From Panopea generosa (lineage: Eukaryota > Mollusca > Bivalvia > Adapedonta > Hiatellidae): DNA of 64,000 nucleotides. A program made the position numbers and the translations under genes. Shown here in pieces: positions 37,250-48,109 of the stretch. The notes below the pieces were generated by a model that was given only the letters and a program-made list of their open reading frames with translations, had not been told where the DNA came from and ran no database searches. Position 1 is the first letter of the stretch; the number at the start of each line of letters is the position of its first letter. Location: positions 33,842,632 to 33,906,631 of the forward strand of contig CM055894.1 of the NCBI GenBank assembly GCA_029582155.1, read 5' to 3'.

Positions 37250-39335
37250 CATATTTTCAAAATATTATTTCAGCATGTTTAAATATGTATCCTTTTCGGT
37301 GAGCATAATATATTGTAAATAAATGCTTTACATGAATATAAAGTGTTTGAAATCCTGAAAAATTCCTTTTAAGCGGATTTACAGAATAACAGGTTGCATT
37401 TAACTTGTAGAACAGGGACACAGCCTTTTCATTTTTTGTCAAAATTAATTTCATATTACCACCAACACTTGTTTATATACCGTTAAGATTTCAGAGAATT
37501 TATTATGCTATGATTTTGTGAGATATAACATAGTCATAAAACACATGTTTCTGCTACTTCTGGCGTACTTTTATCTCACTTTTTAACAAAATCTGAAACG
37601 ATAATGAAATAATTATCAAGCGATGGTAATTATTAAACTCGTATTCAGCTAAAAACGAATATTACAATAACGGAAAATATTATCGTGGTAATAAACGAAA
37701 TGTATTTTTCACAATAAAACGATATATATTATCAAATTATTCTAGCCTTCTTTTACACTTTATTTGCACGAACTGTTATACAGAATGTACTTAAATTTCA
37801 AAGCCACATTGCATAAGATAGACGATCATATGAATTTTTACTTAGCCAATGTGAATTGTATTCATTACATCTATTTCAAATTGATTTGAACTAGGAAATA
37901 CTTAATAGAGCGAAAGAGTTAGAAAAAAAATCATATTCGTAAACATTAATTAGAAAAAAATATCAACAAAATGGTATATATTAATCATTGCTGACTAGAT
38001 GACAACACAAGAACAAACCCCGGTTTCCTTACTTTAGCACTCTTAATATCTTATTTTACTCTTCAATTATCTGACCATTACCTCAAACCTTGTTTATATA
38101 CATACATTGTGATATATGGAAATAATGCATATAACAAAGACAAAAAAGTAAATATGATTAATTATTTTATCTCGCAACATTTATGTCAATGCTGTGTATT
38201 CATATCGTATTCAAAATAGAATATTAAACAAAAAAACAATGATAGTACACCTATGCTTGAACTATTTATCTTTAAATCGTTTCATTAATGGCATAAAATG
38301 TATTTATCACAAGTTCACAAGTTAACAAGTTCACTTCACTAGTAACATGTAAGTTCATATCTCATGAGCATTCAACACAAAATTGCACCCGATTAACACC
38401 AAAATGTACTGTTTCATATATGTCTAGCACAAGTAAACATGTTACATCCTTTAGTTTAAGTTGATGAAAGGAACATCAAAGCCGTTTCTTCACGACATCA
38501 CAATTATGACCGTAAGTGTACTTAGTCTAGTATTTACATCATTACTAGTGTTGCTGTATGGTCTTCATTTGCATCTCAGTATTAGGTATATTGCCGTAAA
38601 ACTATAGAAGTTAGCATTATTACTTCAATCAGTCGCCACACCAACAGCAGTGTAGCTCTTCAAATATCTTCATTTTCAACGGGTATACTGTAACCTTGTG
38701 GCAGTATTGTTGTACTGCATTACTGTTACTTGAATCCTTATTCAACAAAATGTTACCAAGACTGATAGCAGATAACCCGCCATGCCCACAAATACGCACG
38801 TGTGCAATGCATGAGTGATTCTTGATTGACGATAAAGTAACTAACGTTAGTTACAAAGACATTCACCTAAAGTTAGAGTATTGCCTATTGTTGTAAAAGG
38901 ATAAGTTGATCACCGGAAGGCACATATGTGTATGCACCGAGTATTTGTGAAATTCCGTAATGTTTGTGTGTAAGCGTTAAGACGAAAGTAATATCCTGAA
39001 ATCAAACAACTCATTCAGTCTCGTGTGATACTACTTCATTTATACACTATTATTATAGTATCAAGGGCTATATTATGGACAACGTAAGTATACGTTGGTG
39101 CATGTGATATCATTGATTTATTTTCAATAAATTCTGCAACAGTATCCTCATAGTTATGTATGTGGTTTATTAAAATAGTTCCGGTTTTTAGTCGACTGGT
39201 GTCGTGTTATTGTCTCTGTAACCCGTCTATATTACATATCGGGTGAAACATTCACAAAACAGCAACAAATCGACATTTTTTCGGAACAAACTATAAAAAA
39301 TACAATTATATATATTAAAGTTCTATATTACTTTG
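37250..39335. other. AT-rich non-coding DNA
   Basis: No supported gene, RNA or tandem repeat, apart from short CAAGTTCACAAGTTAACAAG repetitions at 38310-38335. Confidence 0.4.
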
Positions 39336-39337
39336 TA

Positions 39338-39364
39338 TACTCAGCAGAAATAGAAAAGTCTCTG
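39338..39364 (+). repeat. left terminal inverted repeat of the Tc1-like element
   Basis: Paired with 40887-40913; see the element entry. The terminal repeats are short, without an obvious second internal direct-repeat copy. Confidence 0.85.
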
Positions 39365-39636
39365 TTTTATAGACGGTGAAGCTTTGTCTGTGTAGTTGCT
39401 ACATGTTCAATGTACACGTATTTTAAACCCTGGCGATGTTCAGAATACGATCGTGTACAGTTTACCCAATATGCACGGTTTACCTATCGGCCAGTAACCG
39501 GAACGGTCATTTCCACGTTGTGTACGTGCACGCTATACATGTCATCCATCTGTTGATTCAGTTCATGTCGTTCCACTCATGCGACAGGGGCTATTCTGAA
39601 AATTTAATTTTTCTTTAATTTGTCACTGTTTTCGAT

Positions 39637-40639
39637 ATGCCACGGCTTTCCGAAAATGAGCAAAGTCAGGCAATTGGGATGCTTGCGGGTGGGATGTCCG
39701 CCAGGGTAGTCGCGCGTCGGTTCGGCTTATGTCGGAAGACTATTGATCGTCTTGCATCCCGGTACCAGCAGACTGGGGCTGTTCATGACCGGCAGCGACC
39801 TGGTAGGCCTCGTGTAACGACGGCTAGAGCCGATCGTTTAATTACGTTGACGCACTTACGTCAACGCCAATTGGCAGCCACAGTCACTGCTAGGCAATAC
39901 AGTGTCTCAGGGCAGACCATTTGCAACCGGTTGCGTCGTAACGCCCAACCAATCAGGGCACGCCGCCCGTACATTGGTCAGATAATGACCCAACGTCACC
40001 GTGCTGCCAGGCTGTTATGGGCGCGACGTCATCTGATTTGGAGAAGGACTGACTGGAACCGAGTTTTGTTCACCGATGAATCTCGGGACACAGTTAGTCA
40101 TGCTGACGGAAGATTACTGGTATACAGGCGTAAAAATGAAAGATTCGCCGATTGTTGCATTGTTGAGAAGAACAGGTTTGGGGGAGGGAGCGTAATGGTC
40201 TGGGGTGAGATCATGGGAAACTGGAAGACAGATTTGGTTGTTTTACAGGGCAACATTAATGTACAGCGTTATGTTGCAGACGTGCTAAATGCATATGCCT
40301 TACCATTTATTCGTCCGCATGGTTCTGGTGTAACATTGATGCAGGACAATGCCCGCCCTCATGTAGCCAGGGTCACCACTCTTGCAGCAAAACAATGTCA
40401 ACGTCATGCCATGGCCCGTGGTTTCCCCGGATCTCAACCCCATTGAGCACATATGGGATCAGCTGGGCCGCAAAGCACGAGCTAACCATCAGATTGACAA
40501 TGTTCGCGATCTTACACGGGCGTTACAACAGGAATCATGGAGGAATTTGCCCAACGCACTGGTATTGCGTTACGTTACGTCGATGCGGCGTAGGATCATT
40601 GCATGCATTCATGCAACTGGTGGCCACACTCGGTACTAA
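39637..40639 (+). pseudogene. Tc1-type transposase, frameshifted
   Basis: The enzyme family cuts the transposon ends and inserts the element at TA. The first frame (39637-40446) holds paired helix-turn-helix domains (NEQSQAIGMLAGGMSARVVA, RRFGLCRKTIDRLASRYQ), a GRPR AT-hook-like motif (RQRPGRPR), the first catalytic Asp in LFTDES, a GGGSVMVWGE motif and the second Asp in MQDNARPHVARV. A frame change near 40380 leads to the second frame with LQQNNVNVMPWPVVSPDLNP and the catalytic Glu in NPIEHIWD, ending at a TAA (40637-40639). Joined at the break, the second Asp and the Glu have 32 residues between them instead of the 34 of DD34E Tc1 elements, which fits a net 5-nt deletion. All three catalytic residues survive, but the protein cannot be made in one frame, so this copy is non-autonomous. 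Confidence 0.92.
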
Positions 40640-40886
40640 CGAGATTTACTGGATCTGCCACATTTCTTATTGAAATTCCATCTCTAAACATTCAATAACA
40701 CCTTTCTGAGTTTTTGGGATTTTTGATTTTGACCCCTACCTCTCTTGACCGGTTATCTCTCGAAAAGTTAACAAGATAGCCAGATGTTATTAATTGGTTT
40801 TGAAACAGAAATGAATGAACTTGTTTTTCTATTTTGATTCATAAAAGTAACCCTTTTGGTTTTCGATAAATCTTTCCTGAAATATG

Positions 40887-40913
40887 GAGGGACGTTTCTA
40901 TTTTTGCTGAGTA
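40887..40913 (-). repeat. right terminal inverted repeat of the Tc1-like element
   Basis: Plus-strand text GGGACGTTTCTATTTTTGCT then GAGTA, the imperfect reverse complement of the left end. Confidence 0.85.
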
Positions 40914-41394
40914 TACATGTAAGGTTTTAAAAATGTGAATATTAAGTAGTTCGAAAAATTAGATTTTTTAAAAAAAATAAAGGGAGTGTAGACAACCTAA
41001 ATGAATAGAAGATCCGTCACTTGGAAACAATTGGTATATATGTACAGACAATTTCGTAACAAACAGAATTAATACATTGAGTGAACAATTAAATGCTATT
41101 TTGAGTGAAACGTAAGATAAAACAACTAAATACCGGACATTTCTGGAATAAAAATGATTTGTATTTGTATCAAAGATTTACATCAACTCTTTATTGTTAT
41201 GCGTGTACAATTGTGTCGATGTTAAACCAAGAAATATGTAGTTATGTGCTAGCTTCTTAATTGGATTACATTAAAATAGTACACTAAGTCTTAATGTATA
41301 AACAATATATGAAGGTAACGTAGTTCGAATTATTGTTAGATAAAGGAAGTGTAGCAATTACCTTAGGTAAATAATTGGACTTAAGTATAAAATA

Positions 41395-41920
41395 TACTTA
41401 TTGAATATCACATGCATATCGGTACTGAGTTTCCTTTGTCCACCGTGGACCATTGTTCGAATGTTTCTAATATAAAATCATTTGATAATTTTGCAGACCG
41501 AACAAAGCTGGGCTGCTTACAATGCATACATGAATCTATCGATGTACAACTCAGATATGAATCCCATTTAATTGGGATCTTGCTGATGTCGTTACAGTGC
41601 AAGTGCAAAGAATTATAATGGTCTTGGTACCGAATGAATCTAACATGTTTAGTTGCATAATAGCTGAAGGCAAAGCAAGTGGTCAAACAGAAATATCTTT
41701 GCTTTTCATATATTTCTAAACTGTTGGCTAATTAACCACTTCAGGTTCGGCAACATTGCAGAAATAACAGCATATAGTAAAAACATATTTCATACAACTT
41801 TGTGGATGTCATCTTCCAAAACATAGTGGCGGCAAACAAACGGTGAAAGTGACACCTGAATAATGAACTTCATATAATTGAAGAATGATATTCATTGTTT
41901 ACTTAAGAATGTGCTTTATC
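41395..41920 (+). repeat. duplication mosaic block G, copy 1
   Basis: ATCGGTACTGAGTTTCCTTT, then GTCCACCGTGGACCA, CAACTCAGATATGAATCCCA, TTTCTAAACTGTTGGCTAA and GGCAAACAAACGGTGAAA match 46420-46935 in the same order and orientation, about 5 kb away. GTCCACCGTGGAC is itself a palindrome. Confidence 0.85.
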
Positions 41921-41984
41921 GATGTAAACATTATCATATATTCGTTATGTTATAAAGGCAATATACAATTTCTTCAATAAACAA

Positions 41985-42285
41985 ACCAATAGGGCATTGA
42001 CTCAGACAATGCCAGTCAATTCTAAACATAAACTTAACATTCAAACAGCTGTTGGCATTTGTAAAGATACACATGCGTCGATATTTTTCTTAAATATGCT
42101 TAATCAATATTAATGCTATATAAATGTACAGAATTTGCAATTAAAATACATATGCACCGTAACTTAAAGGCATACTCTTAAATGTAGGGAAATAGACATT
42201 GGCCATTATTCAGATGTCTGATAATTTGTTTCACTATATCTGAATCATATATGCAAATGTACAATCAAGCATGCATCCCCGCAGA
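41985..42285 (+). repeat. duplication mosaic block A, copy 1
   Basis: AACCAATAGGGCATTGACTC, ATTTGTAAAGATACACATGC, TTTGCAATTAAAATACATAT, CATACTCTTAAATGTAGG and AATCAAGCATGCATCC recur at 44290-44600 and 48110-48418. Confidence 0.88.
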
Positions 42286-42389
42286 TGGGCTAGACAATCA
42301 GACACACTAACTTACTGCTTCCAATCTCTCGTCAAATGGCGTTCTTCCCTTGTTTTATTAAAGGCATTCGATCATCATTCAACGGATCC

Positions 42390-42546
42390 GAGAAAAAAAA
42401 TATAAAACACAATTAACGGTTATAACAGCACCACCATGTAAACTAGAGACATATACACATTGACATATGTCCACACAAGGACACATATAATGTATGGAGA
42501 GCATTATTCGGGACACCAGGAAGAGATACAGGACAGACAATGCATA

Positions 42547-42590
<44 letters not shown>

Positions 42591-42690
42591 TATATATATA
42601 TATATTTGTTCGTATAGGCAGCCAGATATTAAACGCTGATAGGTTTCATGATCGAGCTGTTAACAATACACTATACATACAGTAAAAGGT
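42390..42690 (+). repeat. duplication mosaic block B, copy 1, with (TA)n
   Basis: AATATAAAACACAATTAACG, GACATATGTCCACACAAGGA and CACCAGGAAGAGATACAGGA recur in B copies at 43795, 44675 and 45470. A (TA)n tract of about 55 bp (42549-42604) is private to this copy. The block ends at the mariner-like insertion. Confidence 0.85.
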
Positions 42691-42696
42691 ACTATA

Positions 42697-43615
42697 CGAG
42701 GGGGGATCAGAAAATGTATAGACGTTTGCCATAACATTTGTTTTTATCATTGTATTTTAAGAATTTTCAGGTAGCCTTTACCGTTATATATTTGCAGTTA
42801 TTTTGAAAATAAAATGATAATTTTTTATCATCAGTTTATATTCTGTAGTAACTATAGAAACGTTGGTTTATGAAGTCAAGTCAGGGCAGTTTTTTATTTG
42901 TTCCTACCTCAATTATTCAAGTCAGCGTAGCGTTGCCAAAACGGTATGTTTAAATAAAAAATATGCACATTTCAAAATAACGTCAATATTATGGTGTTAC
43001 GGTATGCCGTTTTATTTGAAACAAAATGACATCTGGGCACTTGAAAATAAATTAGCACGCAGAATACCGTAGTTCCGTAAAGTTATGCTCCTTGTTAGGT
43101 TATACACCTGCTCAAACAGAGAAACAAATGTATGTTCGTTTAATCTAATGTTTCAAGTGTTGGAATGTAACAAACTAATGTTTATGAGATGGTCGGGAAT
43201 CAGTCATTAAAAAGAGCAAAAGGCAAGTTGATTTGAAGAAATATTGGAATTGAAGCATGTTTTACAAAATTTTGTGTCCAGTTTATCATCTTCGGATTTC
43301 ATTAACAAGTTCGCTCACTGCTGTAAATGGTGGCTAAAACGTATAGACCACGAAAGAGAATGTTTGGAGATGGATTAAATTTGATACAAAAGCACCTGTT
43401 TAAAATATTGACGTCGTCTTTTGTTGATAACACCGTCATCATTTTGCGTCGAACTATCTAACTGATATGCTGTGAAAAGTTGACATATCGTGCTGGAATT
43501 TTCAAAATATGTCACATATACATTTATTTCAAATACAATAACACTATTGTGCATTGTATAATTGATAAAAAATTGGTATAGCAAATGGATACGAACTTTC
43601 TGACCCCCCCTCTCC
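42697..43615 (+). mobile_element. mariner-like element, 919 bp, both ends present
   Basis: The ends are CGAGGGGGGATCAGAAAATG and, reverse-complemented, GGAGAGGGGGGGTCAGAAAG, each next to a TA. The insertion lies at the B/C block junction, and the uninterrupted paralogues (for example 45655-45700) show the empty site. Near 43284-43379 the plus frame SSDFINKFAHCCKWWLKRID followed by HERECLEMD and a stop resembles the C-terminal end of mariner transposases (W..R...C....Y/F-E pattern). No catalytic motifs survive, so this is a deletion derivative. It is related to the truncated copy at 8675-9212. Confidence 0.82.
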
Positions 43616-43617
43616 TA

Positions 43618-43795
43618 TATAATTATTTATCAAATTAATACTATTTCAACGCAACGATAACTACATCAACTTTATATGTATATAAATAAGGTGATACAGA
43701 TTAAACAAACATCACATCTCATTGAAAAATGGTTGAAATTTCGACCTCTGTGGATCCGATGTGTCTGCTTGCAAACGCTACCGTCTTGTCAGTAA
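43618..43795 (+). repeat. duplication mosaic block C, copy 1
   Basis: ACGATAACTACATCAACTTT, AAGGTGATACAGATTAAACA and TGTGGATCCGATGTGTCTGC recur at 44935-45120 and, shortened, at 45690-45785. Confidence 0.85.
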
Positions 43796-44035
43796 TACAT
43801 ATAAAACAATATAAAAAGTTATACAAGCAACATGATACAAAATAGAGGCAGATAGACACCGACATATGTACACACGAGGACACAGATAATGCATGGAAAG
43901 CATTGTGTGAGGTATCAGGAAGAGTTACAAGATAGACAGGTAGACTTAGATACATGTGCAGATAGACTGTCAGACATGAAGCGCCGATATACGTCGAGCT
44001 CGATCCGCTGACAAGGTACAAAACTTCATGTTGGA
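43795..44035 (+). repeat. duplication mosaic block B, copy 2
   Basis: GACATATGTACACACGAGGA, ACAGATAATGCATGGAAAGC, GACAGGTAGACTTAGATACA and CGCCGATATACGTCGAGCTC match 45480-45630 closely. The minus-strand frame through it (43719-44021) is not kept in the other copies, so it is not treated as a gene. Confidence 0.85.
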
Positions 44036-44039
44036 ATTC

Positions 44040-44290
44040 GTATTTTAAAAATAACTTTCCTCAATCTGTTGTGTTTCTTGGTCAGTAGCCATTCCCGAGG
44101 ATGTCTTAGTATATTAATGACTCCAGTGAAAGCAAATAGACTTTTTTATAATATATACAGGAAAGTCTGCTTAACATATTTCTTTTTCCATTTTACGTAA
44201 AGTACCAATACTAAACTATAGTATTGATAAGGATATTCACCTTTCAATTAATTATATATTTATTATATATACCGGCACTTTCTTTAGTAA
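44040..44290 (+). repeat. duplication mosaic block D, copy 1
   Basis: GTTTCTTGGTCAGTAGCCAT, CCAGTGAAAGCAAATAGAC, GAAAGTCTGCTTAACATA and ACCAATACTAAACTATAGTA recur at 46170-46345. The final part also recurs at 48015-48110. Confidence 0.8.
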
Positions 44291-44600
44291 ACCAATTAAT
44301 ATGACATTAACTCAGACAATGTCATATGGTCCGTTCTAAATATAAAATGGATATTCAAACATCAAGTGTAATTTGTAAAGATGAGCATGCATCGATATAT
44401 TTCATTAATATGCTAAATCAATATACATGCTATATCAATGAACAGAATTTTGCAATTAAAATATGTATGCAACGTAACTTTGAGACATACTCTTAAAAGT
44501 AGGAAAATAGATATTTAATAATTATTCAGATGTCTGATATTTTTGTTAACTATATCTGAATCATATATACATATACACAGTCAAGCATGCATGCCTGCAG
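44290..44600 (+). repeat. duplication mosaic block A, copy 2
   Basis: Same word order as copy 1 (ATTAACTCAGACAATGTCAT, ATTTGTAAAGATGAGCATGC, GAGACATACTCTTAAAAG, GTCAAGCATGCATGCC). Confidence 0.88.
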
Positions 44601-44674
44601 ATGGATGTGACAATCCAACAGAATGATTTTTTCGCTTCATTTGTAACAGGAATATGTTCTTCATCCGACGGATC

Positions 44675-44930
44675 TGAGAAATAAATATAAAACACTATAA
44701 ACGGTTATAAGAGCAACATCATGTATACAGGAGACATATACACACCGGCATATGTTCACACAAGGACACAGATAATGCATGTTGAGCATTGTGTTGGACG
44801 CCAGGAAAAGATACAAGATACATATAGACATGTGCGGATAGACAGTCCGACATGAAACGCGGCGCCACAATAGAGCCGCTATCAACGCATATATACATAA
44901 AGAAACACGTATTATGAAAACGTGTGAATG
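44675..44930 (+). repeat. duplication mosaic block B, copy 3
   Basis: AATATAAAACACTATAAACG, CACACAAGGACACAGATAAT, TGTGTTGGACGCCAGGAAAA and GATAGACAGTCCGACATGAA align with the other B copies. Confidence 0.85.
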
Positions 44931-44934
44931 TTAA

Positions 44935-45120
44935 TCAAAATAATTTGATGTCAACGCGACGATAACTACATCGATGATATATGTATATAAGTAAGGTGAT
45001 ACAGATTAAACAAAAAACACATCTCATTCAATAACGATCGAAATTACGACCTGTATGGATCCGATGTGTGTTTCTGCAATCGCTCCCGTATATATAAACA
45101 TACTTAAAGTTTTTATATAG
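44935..45120 (+). repeat. duplication mosaic block C, copy 2
   Basis: GCGACGATAACTACATCGAT, AAGGTGATACAGATTAAACA, ATGGATCCGATGTGTGTTTC and TATATAAACATACTTAAAGT. The last word is shared with copy 3. Confidence 0.85.
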
Positions 45121-45469
45121 AATATGACCGAGATCACGTGTTTAGGAAGGTAATACGCAACAATGATAACAACTGTTTATTATACGTGCGGCAGTAGATC
45201 GCCAGCATAGATTTTAAACATATCAAAGAATTGAAACCAGACAATAAATGAGGACATTCGATTTTTTTAAAAAATGATTACAGCCAATCTTATTAAATAT
45301 GCAGTAGTAGTTGCTATAATAATTTCAACAATTGCTATTGACATTTGAATAGGACTTCAATAGTTAGTTTATCTATCCCTTTATACATTTAAAATGATTT
45401 CGATATCAGATCATATCAGCTGCATTTCTGTTCAAATTGAACTTTGGCTCAGATTTAAATCAGTCAGAT

Positions 45470-45685
45470 TATGCAAAATAGAGTCAGACACACACCGACA
45501 TATGTACACACAAGAACACAGATAGTGCATGTAAAGCATCAGGAAGAGTTACAAGATAGACAGGTAGACTTAGAGACATGTGCAGAAAGACTTCCAGACA
45601 TGAACCGCCGATATACGCCGAGCTCGAGACGCTAACAACACACATATACATACAGAAACAAGTAATATGTATAATTGTAACTATT
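45470..45685 (+). repeat. duplication mosaic block B, copy 4
   Basis: GACATATGTACACACAAGAA, GACAGGTAGACTTAGAGACA and CGCCGATATACGCCGAGCTC. Its end (ACATACAGAAACAAGTAATA then TGTATAATTG) shows the empty site of the mariner-like insertion in copy 1. Confidence 0.85.
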
Positions 45686-45689
45686 CATC

Positions 45690-45785
45690 AAATTATTTTA
45701 TTTTAACTTCACGACAACGATTGTGGATCTGATTCGTCTGCCTGCGAACACTACCGTCTATATAAACATACTTAAAGTTTCTAGA
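45690..45785 (+). repeat. duplication mosaic block C, copy 3, internally deleted
   Basis: TTCACGACAACGATTGTGGA then ATCTGATTCGTCTGCCTGCG and TATATAAACATACTTAAAGT. The central AAGGTGATACAG part is missing. Confidence 0.7.
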
Positions 45786-45839
45786 TGGAAATTTAAACAA
45801 TATAACATTGTGTGTGTACGCCTTGTGGTATAAATTATT

Positions 45840-46090
45840 GCAGTAAGATTGTCCATTCACTAGTTTTGACGTGATTTTCATTAACGGTACAAATCCTCCT
45901 GTTGGAAAATGTATATTTTGAAAATGACTTTCTGCAATAGTTTCTGATTTGCTGGATTATTCTCAAAGCGATTTATTGAGCTAACTTTATCTGTATATAA
46001 GCATTTGGAGAGCAGAACGATTAGATTATCGCAGTGTAAAGCAATCGATATTTAATAATAAGTAATTAATCTTTCTGTTGGATGGAAGTT
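45840..46090 (+). repeat. duplication mosaic block E, copy 1
   Basis: CACTAGTTTTGACGTGATTT, TTAACGGTACAAATCCTCCT, AATGACTTTCTGCAATAGTT and TCTGATTTGC recur at 47755-48000. Confidence 0.85.
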
Positions 46091-46169
46091 GCAAATACAT
46101 GTACATTTTGACTTCAGCATGGTAATTGGTTACATCAGCTATTCAAATGTGATACCCTTGAATTGTCTC

Positions 46170-46345
46170 ACCCAACTAAATGTGTTTCGGGTCAGTAGTT
46201 ATTCTTGACGAAGTCTTATTATTATCAATGACCCCGGTGAAAGCAAAAAACTGTTTTAAAATATATACAAGAAGGGCTGCTTAGCATAATATGTTATTCT
46301 ATTTAACATAAAGCACCAAAACTAAACTATAGTAAATAAACAGGG
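46170..46345 (+). repeat. duplication mosaic block D, copy 2
   Basis: TGTTTCGGGTCAGTAGTTAT, CCCGGTGAAAGCAAAAAACT, AAGGGCTGCTTAGCATAATA and CACCAAAACTAAACTATAGT. Confidence 0.8.
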
Positions 46346-46419
46346 AAAAGACAGACAGGTACAATTCCATTAGGTGAACAATTGGACTTTGCTTAAATAT
46401 AAGTTATAAACGATACAAA

Positions 46420-46935
46420 TGAAATACCACATATATATCGGTACTGAATTTCCTTTGTCCACCATGGACCACTGTTCGAAAGTTTCCATTAAAACTATTT
46501 GGTATTTAGCAGACTTAACAAAGTTGGACAACTTTTAATGCATACATGTTTCTATCAATGTACAACTCAGATATGAATCCCATTTAATTATCTTGCTGAT
46601 GCCATTACAAAGCAAGTGCAAATAATGATTAAGCTCTTGATACCGAATGAACTAACATGTTAAGCAATACAATAACTGAAGACAAAAGTACAGAGACAAA
46701 TAGTAAAGTGAAAACAAATCATATATTTCTAAACTGTTGGCTAACATATGGAGGTCAATTTCATACATAGACACATTTCAATAATTACATATTGTAGAAA
46801 CATAAACGCGGCAAACTTTTTAGAAGAAGTCTTCATTCAAAGTAAAGTTGCGGCAACCAAACGGTGAAAATGGCACCATTATAATGAGCTTCATACAGTT
46901 GAGGAATAATGTTCATTGTTCACTGAAGAATGTCT
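46420..46935 (+). repeat. duplication mosaic block G, copy 2
   Basis: ATCGGTACTGAATTTCCTTT, GTCCACCATGGACCACTG, CAACTCAGATATGAATCCCA, TTTCTAAACTGTTGGCTAA and CGGCAACCAAACGGTGAAAA. The palindrome seen in copy 1 is preserved as GTCCA-CC-ATGGAC with one change. Confidence 0.85.
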
Positions 46936-46939
46936 TCGA

Positions 46940-47750
46940 TCGATTTTAAAATATTAATTGAAAATATATTTTGTAAAGACACAGTCAGATATTTATTTAG
47001 CTGGTTGAACGACCGTGATATTTTCAATACATAGATTAACGGTGACATTATGTCGACTAGGGATGGAATGGTGGCATATTCTTCTGCTATAGATAACTTC
47101 AGATGATTACCCATGCAAATCGCCACGCTAGTATACTTCTAAAAACACATTCACAAGTTTACAACGAATGCAAATTAAAAATGGTTCCTCTGTAAACCAT
47201 TCAAAATTGAGCAAAGAAGTGGGTAGACAAACTCAAATTATGATATATGAAAGCAGATTTAATAATAATTCCGAACACTTTGCATGCATAGCACGTACTA
47301 GTCATAAATAATAACTAAATCCCATGAAACTGCATTTTTCTGTGTGTATGAGTTTTGGTCACTAAACTTTGGAATCATCTTTTCGGAATTGTACCTCTCT
47401 TCGTTTTGTACATAATACTGATGTTGTATAAGAATTTAATGAATATATTTGTGATCCTTAACCGCACTCCAATGTTTGAAATTATGTAATAGCATATAAC
47501 TCCATTTACTGGAATAAACAAGGAACTATAGCTAATCCTGAATTAAGTATTCTGATGGTACCAAGCAAGCATTGTTATAATATTGGTGTTTTTTCTGATG
47601 CGTGTACAGGTCATGTCAGGAGCTTGCCAGTTTCTTTGTTCAGTAATTGTCAAAAACCCCTAAGTTACCATCGTCACCATATAAGAGAGTTTTGTCAAAC
47701 TATACTGTTGACAATTAATCCATTGTCAAATGCATCACTTATTAAGTGTT
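46940..47750. other. single-copy stretch inside the mosaic
   Basis: I found no second copy of this roughly 0.8 kb in the window and no coding signal. Confidence 0.4.
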
Positions 47751-47754
47751 ATTT

Positions 47755-48005
47755 TCCAATCACTAGTTTTGACGCGTTGTTTATTAACGGTACACAACTA
47801 CCTGTTGGAAGATTAATTTTCAAAAATGACTTTCTGCAATAGTTTCTGATTTCTAGGAAATATTATCTAAGCGATTGATTAAGCAAACTGTATGTATATA
47901 AATTCGGAACGCAGAAAGAGTTTTTTATCGAACTGTAAAGCAACTGATATTTTTAGGTAATAATTAGCACTGAATCTTGCTGTTGTATGGTAGTTCAAAT
48001 TTGTT
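47755..48005 (+). repeat. duplication mosaic block E, copy 2
   Basis: CACTAGTTTTGACGCGTTGT, TTAACGGTACACAACTACCT, AATGACTTTCTGCAATAGTT and TCTGATTTCTAGG align with copy 1. Block D copy 3 (48010-48110) follows directly. Confidence 0.85.
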
Positions 48006-48109
48006 AATACCAATTTGTAAAGCACCAATATTAAACTATAACTATAGTATTGAAAATAATATTTACTTTTCAACAATTATATATTCATTTTGTAATACAG
48101 GCACTTACT

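Larger units (their letters stand above)
39338..40913 (+). mobile_element. Tc1-like DNA transposon, 1576 bp, complete ends
   Basis: The ends form terminal inverted repeats: TACTCAGCAGAAATAG at 39338 and, reverse-complemented, TACTCAGCAAAAATAG ending at 40913. About 23 of the first 27 positions match, continuing AAAAGTCTCT versus AAACGTCCCT. TA dinucleotides flank both ends (39336-39337 and 40914-40915), the target duplication of Tc1/mariner elements. The length is typical of Tc1 elements. The transposase gene inside is frameshifted. Confidence 0.92.

Noticed and set aside
43719..44021. 100-codon minus-strand frame in block B
   Set aside because: The other three B copies do not preserve the frame, so it is chance within a repeat.
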